Program-made: the position numbers and the translations under genes
Shown: one piece after another, positions 13,798-17,287 of the stretch
Layout: every line of letters starts with the position of its first letter
How positions within the stretch are numbered: position 1 is the first letter of the stretch
Notes under the pieces: model-generated
Seen by the model: the letters and a program-made list of their open reading frames with translations, nothing else
Database searches by the model: none
What the model was told of the DNA's origin: nothing
DNA from: Clostridia bacterium
GTDB lineage: Bacteria > Bacillota > Clostridia > UMGS1883
NCBI GenBank assembly: GCA_021202495.1
Contig: JAJQCX010000077.1
Coordinates: forward strand, 1 to 17,287
Length of the DNA: 17,287 bases
Reading direction: 5' to 3'

Positions 13798-14552
13798 AGG
13801 TTGAGCTTATAGCGTATACGCCGGAGCCGGAAAAGGTTGTCGCGGCGGCGGCAAAGCTTTGCTATTCGTCAAGCGGTGCATCGGACATTATGGACGGGCT
13901 GACGGAGGAAAAAACGGCGAATTTTCTTGATATGTTATCGGGAATGGGGCACGACAGCCCGACGGAGCACGCGTCGTTTACGTTTGCGGTTGAGGGCGTG
14001 TCGCGCTCGCTTTTGGCGCAGCTGACGCGTCACAGAATTGCGAGCTACAGCGTGAAAAGTCAGCGATATGTGTCGGAAAGCATGTTTGAATACGTTTGCC
14101 CGCCGGAGATTGAAAGCGTACCGGAGGCAAAGGAAATTTTCGTGAAATCAATGGAGAAGGACTGCGAGGATTACAACCGCCTGACAGACATTCTCTTTGA
14201 AAAGCATTTTAAGACGATGACTGAGAGCGGCATGGACGAAAAAGCTGCCGAGAAAGCGGCAAAAAAGAAGGCGATTGAGGACGCGAGATACGTTTTGCCG
14301 AACGCCTGCGAGACAAAGCTCATTATGACAATGGATGTGCGGAGCTTGAAAAACTTTTTTGCGCACCGCTCGTGCGAGAGAGCGCAGTGGGAAATAAGAG
14401 CGCTGTCGGATGAAATGTTAAGGCTTGTGAAGGGCGTTGCGCCGAATTTGTTTAAAAAGAGCGGTCCGTCATGCGTGTCAGGTCCCTGTCCGGAGGGAAA
14501 AATGAGCTGCGGCAAGGCGGCGGAGAAGAGAAAGAAGTACTTGGGGGAGTAA
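13791..14552 (+). CDS. thyX: FAD-dependent thymidylate synthase ThyX
   Basis: This 253-residue flavin-dependent thymidylate synthase makes dTMP from dUMP using methylene-tetrahydrofolate and NADPH. The diagnostic RHRX7S motif is present as RHRIASYSVKSQRYVSE (R80 to S90). Upstream lies HDSPTEHASFTFAVEGVSRS, which supplies FAD and dUMP contacts. Further on are RYVLPNACETKLIMTMDVRS and FFAHRSCERAQWEIR. The C-terminus is a Cys- and Lys-rich tail (SCVSGPCPEGKMSCGKA). The ATG overlaps the tagA end by 7 bp, so translation is coupled. tmk, the next enzyme in the pathway, lies about 1 kb downstream after the three-gene ART-like module. Confidence 0.96.
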   Translation: MLKVELIAYTPEPEKVVAAAAKLCYSSSGASDIMDGLTEEKTANFLDMLSGMGHDSPTEHASFTFAVEGVSRSLLAQLTRHRIASYSVKSQRYVSESMFEYVCPPEIESVPEAKEIFVKSMEKDCEDYNRLTDILFEKHFKTMTESGMDEKAAEKAAKKKAIEDARYVLPNACETKLIMTMDVRSLKNFFAHRSCERAQWEIRALSDEMLRLVKGVAPNLFKKSGPSCVSGPCPEGKMSCGKAAEKRKKYLGE

Positions 14553-14589
14553 AGTAATCCGGTGCGATTTCGGTGATAGGGGGATCATT

Positions 14590-14814
14590 ATGGAAAAAGA
14601 AGCTCGAAATGTGCTTGATTATATTGTGGTATGTATCAGTGAATTTGCGGAAAGGTTCGGAATGAATATGAAGGATGCGTATTGCTATCTTAAAGAATAT
14701 AAGGGATTGGAATTTTTGAGTGAATTTTATGATGTGGAGCATACTCTTTCTTTTGAGGATGCAGTGGACGATTTGGCGAAAATTTGCCGCAACAACGGAG
14801 GCGCGATAGCATGA
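14590..14814 (+). CDS. Small DUF3791-like protein, candidate antitoxin
   Basis: This 74-residue acidic, mainly helical protein has the pattern I associate with DUF3791: an N-terminal helix VLDYIVVCISEFAERFGM, then DAYCYLKEYKGLEFLSEFYD, then VEHTLSFEDAVDDLAKI. Proteins of this type are commonly found next to DUF3990 genes, and the pair resembles a toxin-antitoxin unit. GGGGGA lies before the ATG. The stop codon overlaps the start of the next gene in an ATGA, showing tight translational coupling. A similar but divergent small protein follows the ART-like gene. The family assignment is from pattern memory, and the antitoxin role is inference. Confidence 0.72.
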   Translation: MEKEARNVLDYIVVCISEFAERFGMNMKDAYCYLKEYKGLEFLSEFYDVEHTLSFEDAVDDLAKICRNNGGAIA

Positions 14815-15326
14815 TATTGTATCACGGTTCAAATGTTGAAATTGATTCGATTGATTTGTCATGTTGTGCTCCTTATAAAGATTTCGGCAGAGGCTTTTAC
14901 ACAACGTTGCTGAAAGAACAGGCTATGCGTATGGCAAGAAGAAGAGCAAAGCTGGAAGGAGGAAGAGCGGTTGTCACGATTTTTGAAGCGCCGGACGATT
15001 TACTTGCAAGAGGAAATTTATGCTGCCGCGTTTTTGAAGACAAGCCGAGTATTGAGTGGGCGGTATTTATACGCAATAACAGAGATCGCAATTTTAAGGG
15101 TATCGCAGATAAAGACTGCAACACGGATAATAAATATGATATTGTGGCGGGACCTGTGGCAAATGATACTGTGGGTTTGCTGATAAGACAGTTTTCAAGA
15201 GGAACGATAGACGTTGAATATTTAAAGAAAGAGTTTGATTTCGGGACACTTACAAATCAGTATACATTTCATACAGAAAGAGCGGTAAGCTATTTAAAGA
15301 AAGTAGGTGTTTCATATGACGAATGA
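14811..15326 (+). CDS. DUF3990-like protein with ADP-ribosyltransferase features, candidate toxin
   Basis: This 171-residue protein has the layout of DUF3990, a group related to ADP-ribosyltransferases. The first strand carries ILYHGSNVEID with the His-Gly that would contact NAD. The second element is DFGRGFYTTLLKEQAMRMAR, with the aromatic residue of the ART core. Middle segments are IEWAVFIRNNRDR and YDIVAGPVANDTVG. The last strand is LTNQYTFHTERAVSYL, placed where the catalytic Gln/Glu-type motif lies in this fold. The start is ATG at 14811, overlapping the upstream stop; an earlier in-frame reading lacks family match. It overlaps the next small gene by 11 bp. It could modify a protein or nucleic acid; the target is unknown. 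Confidence 0.78.
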   Translation: MILYHGSNVEIDSIDLSCCAPYKDFGRGFYTTLLKEQAMRMARRRAKLEGGRAVVTIFEAPDDLLARGNLCCRVFEDKPSIEWAVFIRNNRDRNFKGIADKDCNTDNKYDIVAGPVANDTVGLLIRQFSRGTIDVEYLKKEFDFGTLTNQYTFHTERAVSYLKKVGVSYDE

Positions 15327-15543
15327 GCAGAGGGAAATGATAGAATATACAACGCAGGATATAATTGCCTATATAATTGAGGACGAGGGCTTTGACATGG
15401 ATAAGGCGATGGATATGTTTTACACGTCGAAAACATTTGAAAAGCTTACAGATGTTGAAACGGGGCTATATTTGGACGGGTCGGCGTATGTGTATGAACG
15501 GTTTAAGACAGAAAAGGAAGACTTGTACAGCGTGAGAGTTTAA
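15316..15543 (+). CDS. Small DUF3791-like partner protein, second candidate antitoxin
   Basis: This 75-residue acidic protein starts inside the end of the ART-like gene (11-bp overlap). It reads MTNEQREMIEYTTQDIIAYI, then DMDKAMDMFYTSKTFEKLTD, VETGLYLDGSAYVYERFKTE. Its helix-turn pattern echoes the upstream small protein (an N-terminal helix, a DxxxA helix, then a T/H-containing turn and a closing helix), so the two may be distant paralogues flanking the enzyme. It is likely translated only with the upstream gene. A role in neutralising or helping the ART-like protein is inferred from context only. Confidence 0.7.
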   Translation: MTNEQREMIEYTTQDIIAYIIEDEGFDMDKAMDMFYTSKTFEKLTDVETGLYLDGSAYVYERFKTEKEDLYSVRV

Positions 15544-15565
15544 GGCGGAAAGGCGGGGAGCAGAT

Positions 15566-16228
15566 ATGTCGCTTATTGTGATCGAGGGGGTTGATTGCAG
15601 CGGGAAGGAGACGCAGACGGTGCGGCTTTATGAGAGGCTGGTAGATGAGGGAAAGACGGTTAAAAGGGTGTCGTTTCCGGATTATGAGAGCGAGTCTTCG
15701 GCGGCGGTGCGGATGTATTTAAACGGCGATTTCGGAAAAAGCGCGTTTGATGTGAATCCGTATGCGGCGAGCGTGCTGTTCGCGGTGGATCGGTTTGCGT
15801 CATATCGGACAAAGTGGAAAAAGGACTTGGAGAGCGGGATTGTGATTGCCGACAGGTATGTCACGTCGAACATGGTGCATCAGGCGTCAAAGCTCGACAC
15901 GCGGGAGGAAAAGGAGCGGTTTATAGAGTGGCTGTGCGACTTGGAATACGGAAAAATGGAGCTGCCAAAACCCGACAAGGTGATTTTCCTCGACATGCCG
16001 CCCGAAATGAGCGCGAAGCTGAACCTTGAGCGGAAAAACAAGATAAACGGCAGCGACGCGAAGGACATACATGAAAGAGATTTGGACTATTTAAAAAAGA
16101 GCTATGAAAACGCGTGCTTTGTGGCGGATATGCAGGGGTGGACGGTCATAAAATGCGCGGCGGCGGGGAAAGTTCGGGCAATTGATGATATTGCGGAGGA
16201 AATATATTGTAAGGTAAAGGGAAACTGA
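15566..16228 (+). CDS. tmk: Thymidylate kinase (dTMP kinase)
   Basis: This 220-residue kinase phosphorylates dTMP to dTDP with ATP. The P-loop is EGVDCSGKETQ at 7-17, where the common EGxDGxGKxTQ has Cys at the second variable site. RVSFPDYESESSAAV gives the FP motif. The DR(Y/S) motif appears as IVIADRYVTSNMVHQASK, and the substrate-binding loop and lid region as PDKVIFLDMPPEMS and LERKNKINGSDAKDIHERD. Length is normal for the family. GGCGGGGAG lies before the ATG. It follows the third gene of the ART-like module after 22 bp and probably was once next to thyX, its pathway partner. Confidence 0.93.
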   Translation: MSLIVIEGVDCSGKETQTVRLYERLVDEGKTVKRVSFPDYESESSAAVRMYLNGDFGKSAFDVNPYAASVLFAVDRFASYRTKWKKDLESGIVIADRYVTSNMVHQASKLDTREEKERFIEWLCDLEYGKMELPKPDKVIFLDMPPEMSAKLNLERKNKINGSDAKDIHERDLDYLKKSYENACFVADMQGWTVIKCAAAGKVRAIDDIAEEIYCKVKGN

Positions 16229-16256
16229 GCGGAAGCAATTTAGGAGGAAAAGAAAA

Positions 16257-16946
16257 ATGGATTATTTTTTGAGTAAATATAAGCAGGCTTGTCAACAAGA
16301 ATTTGAGGACCGGGGATTTAAGTCATATAGAAATAACCGGTATCGTGTTGTAAATGATGTATTCCAAAGCTTTAATTTGCATCGTTCTGTATCCGGCAAT
16401 GCAGCAACAGTCGAATTTTTGGCTGTACCTTTAGCAGATGAGTATATCAGTAAAAGCAGGTGCGGTCCGGATCATTTGAAATTGTTTGAAAATGAGTGGG
16501 TTTGGTTTCCTTATGAAAACAAGAATGAAGAAAGTATTGAAGAGTGTATAAAGCAAATGGTATATTACACGCAAAAGTATCTTATGCCGTTTTTTGAGGC
16601 CACATGTTCTTGTATTAAGATTTATAATCAGCTGCAAGGAGATAAATATATACGTTTCTTGCAACAAGCTAAAAGAAATGCAGCATTGAAGGTAAAGGAT
16701 TGGGAATTGGCAAATCATTATTTAAACGAAGAAATTGAACAGATAAGATCTGCAATTGTTGCGAGTAAAAAAAACTCAAATAATATTGACTTTATAAAAT
16801 CCATGGAAGAACAATGTCAAAAGAAGATAGAAGTAAAACAAGAATTTCAAAGACATATAACAGATAAAGATTTTCTGTTTTTTGAAAAGTGGATTGAAAT
16901 GAATGAAACAAACAGTCTGCGAAGTCTTAAATGGAAAACAGTTTAG
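16257..16946 (+). CDS. Uncharacterised protein, DUF4304-like N-terminal region
   Basis: This 229-residue protein is AT-rich compared with its neighbours. The N-terminal half (FEDRGFKSYRNNRYRVVNDV, then FQSFNLHRSVSGNAATVEF) has the pattern of DUF4304, where a degenerate GFK...NRYYR segment is followed by strands. The C-terminal half (about 135-229) is charged and helical, possibly coiled coil, with many Lys and Glu. No signal peptide or membrane segment is seen. The ATG follows AGGAGG. It lies 28 bp after tmk and upstream of an antitoxin gene. Base use suggests recent acquisition. Function unknown; the family match is tentative. Confidence 0.6.
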   Translation: MDYFLSKYKQACQQEFEDRGFKSYRNNRYRVVNDVFQSFNLHRSVSGNAATVEFLAVPLADEYISKSRCGPDHLKLFENEWVWFPYENKNEESIEECIKQMVYYTQKYLMPFFEATCSCIKIYNQLQGDKYIRFLQQAKRNAALKVKDWELANHYLNEEIEQIRSAIVASKKNSNNIDFIKSMEEQCQKKIEVKQEFQRHITDKDFLFFEKWIEMNETNSLRSLKWKTV

Positions 16947-17020
16947 AGATTGGCACGGTGCCGGCATATACAGATAAGAAAGGTTCAAATAAAGATTTTC
17001 CGGAAGAATGATAATGCGTG

Positions 17021-17058
17021 TTGACAAATCAACGTTCTTGTAATACAATGTAATACAA
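17021..17058 (+). promoter_or_regulatory. Promoter and tandem operator of the antitoxin gene
   Basis: A perfect TTGACA (17021-17026) and TACAAT (17044-17049) are separated by 17 bp. Two direct copies of the 10-mer TGTAATACAA (17039-17048 and 17049-17058) cover the -10 and the start site region. A 10-bp phase puts both on one face of the helix, as expected for ribbon-helix-helix dimers binding side by side and repressing their own operon. Confidence 0.78.
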
Positions 17059-17075
17059 GAGAGGAGATGTTCATT

Positions 17076-17287
17076 ATGACGATTTCATTAAGATTATCCG
17101 AAGCGGACAGCGTTCTCATAAAGAAATATGCGGAAATAAACAAAATTTCCGTTTCCGAGCTGATTCGCCAATCCGTAATGGAGCGAATCGAGGACGAATA
17201 CGGCCTTGAAGCTTTTGACAAAGCTATGGAGGAATATAAAGAAAACCCCGTTACCTATACTCTTGACGAGGTGGAAAGGGAATTGGG
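17076..17287 (+). CDS. Ribbon-helix-helix antitoxin, RelB/DinJ-like (partial, runs off the window)
   Basis: The first 70 codons are visible. MTISLRLSEADSVLIKKYAE is the strand and first helix of a ribbon-helix-helix DNA-binding domain, and INKISVSELIRQSVMERIED is the second helix. The rest (EYGLEAFDKAMEEYKENPVT, then YTLDEVEREL) is the toxin-binding tail typical of RelB-like antitoxins. The protein probably ends just past the window edge and should be followed by a RelE/ParE-type toxin gene, which is not visible. GAGGAGATG precedes the ATG. The strong promoter and tandem operator support autoregulation. Confidence 0.85.
   Translation, partial: MTISLRLSEADSVLIKKYAEINKISVSELIRQSVMERIEDEYGLEAFDKAMEEYKENPVTYTLDEVEREL

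Overview
The window looks like a chromosomal segment of a low-to-medium GC member of the Bacillota, most likely a gut-type Clostridia. The evidence is the gene order rpmG-secE-nusG-rplK-rplA-rplJ-rplL, an L10 leader with an attenuator, teichoic-acid type priming enzymes, ThyX in place of ThyA, strong TTGACA/TATAAT promoters with 17-bp spacers, and GGAGG ribosome binding sites. No species can be named from sequence reading alone.

Layout. Positions 1-1600 (minus strand) hold a LuxR-type regulator with an extra excisionase-like DNA-binding domain at its N-terminus, two downstream terminators, and nested inverted repeats at the window edge. Positions 1700-2125 hold a lone tRNA-Asn(GTT) with its own promoter and terminator, flanked by two look-alike GC-rich perfect palindromes. 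Positions 2135-5833 (minus strand) are the ribosomal/transcription cluster rpmG-secE-nusG-rplK-rplA-[promoter and L10 leader]-rplJ-rplL. It ends in a terminator without the usual rpoB-rpoC. Positions 5856-9298 (plus strand) carry a fold-type I aminotransferase, trpS and a TagO/WecA-type phosphosugar transferase. Positions 9298-12024 (minus strand) are a polar amino-acid ABC importer. About 340 bp between its binding-protein and permease genes are packed with consecutive perfect hairpins. Positions 12096-12987 (plus strand) encode a lipoprotein of unknown role. Positions 13002-16228 (plus strand) hold a TagA-type glycosyltransferase, thyX, a three-gene small-protein/ADP-ribosyltransferase-like module and tmk. 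Positions 16257-17287 are more AT-rich and accessory: a DUF4304-like protein and the start of a ribbon-helix-helix antitoxin gene with a tandem-repeat operator.

How the genes work together. The cluster from rpmG to rplL makes ribosomal stalk and L1-arm proteins plus SecE and NusG. TagO and TagA would carry out the first two lipid-linked steps of a wall polymer. ThyX and Tmk are consecutive steps to dTDP, and the ART-like module sits between them. That module (14590-15543), which resembles a toxin-antitoxin cassette with a small protein on each side of an ART-fold enzyme, is the best candidate for a poorly described system. The hairpin array at 10864-11119 is the most striking non-coding feature.
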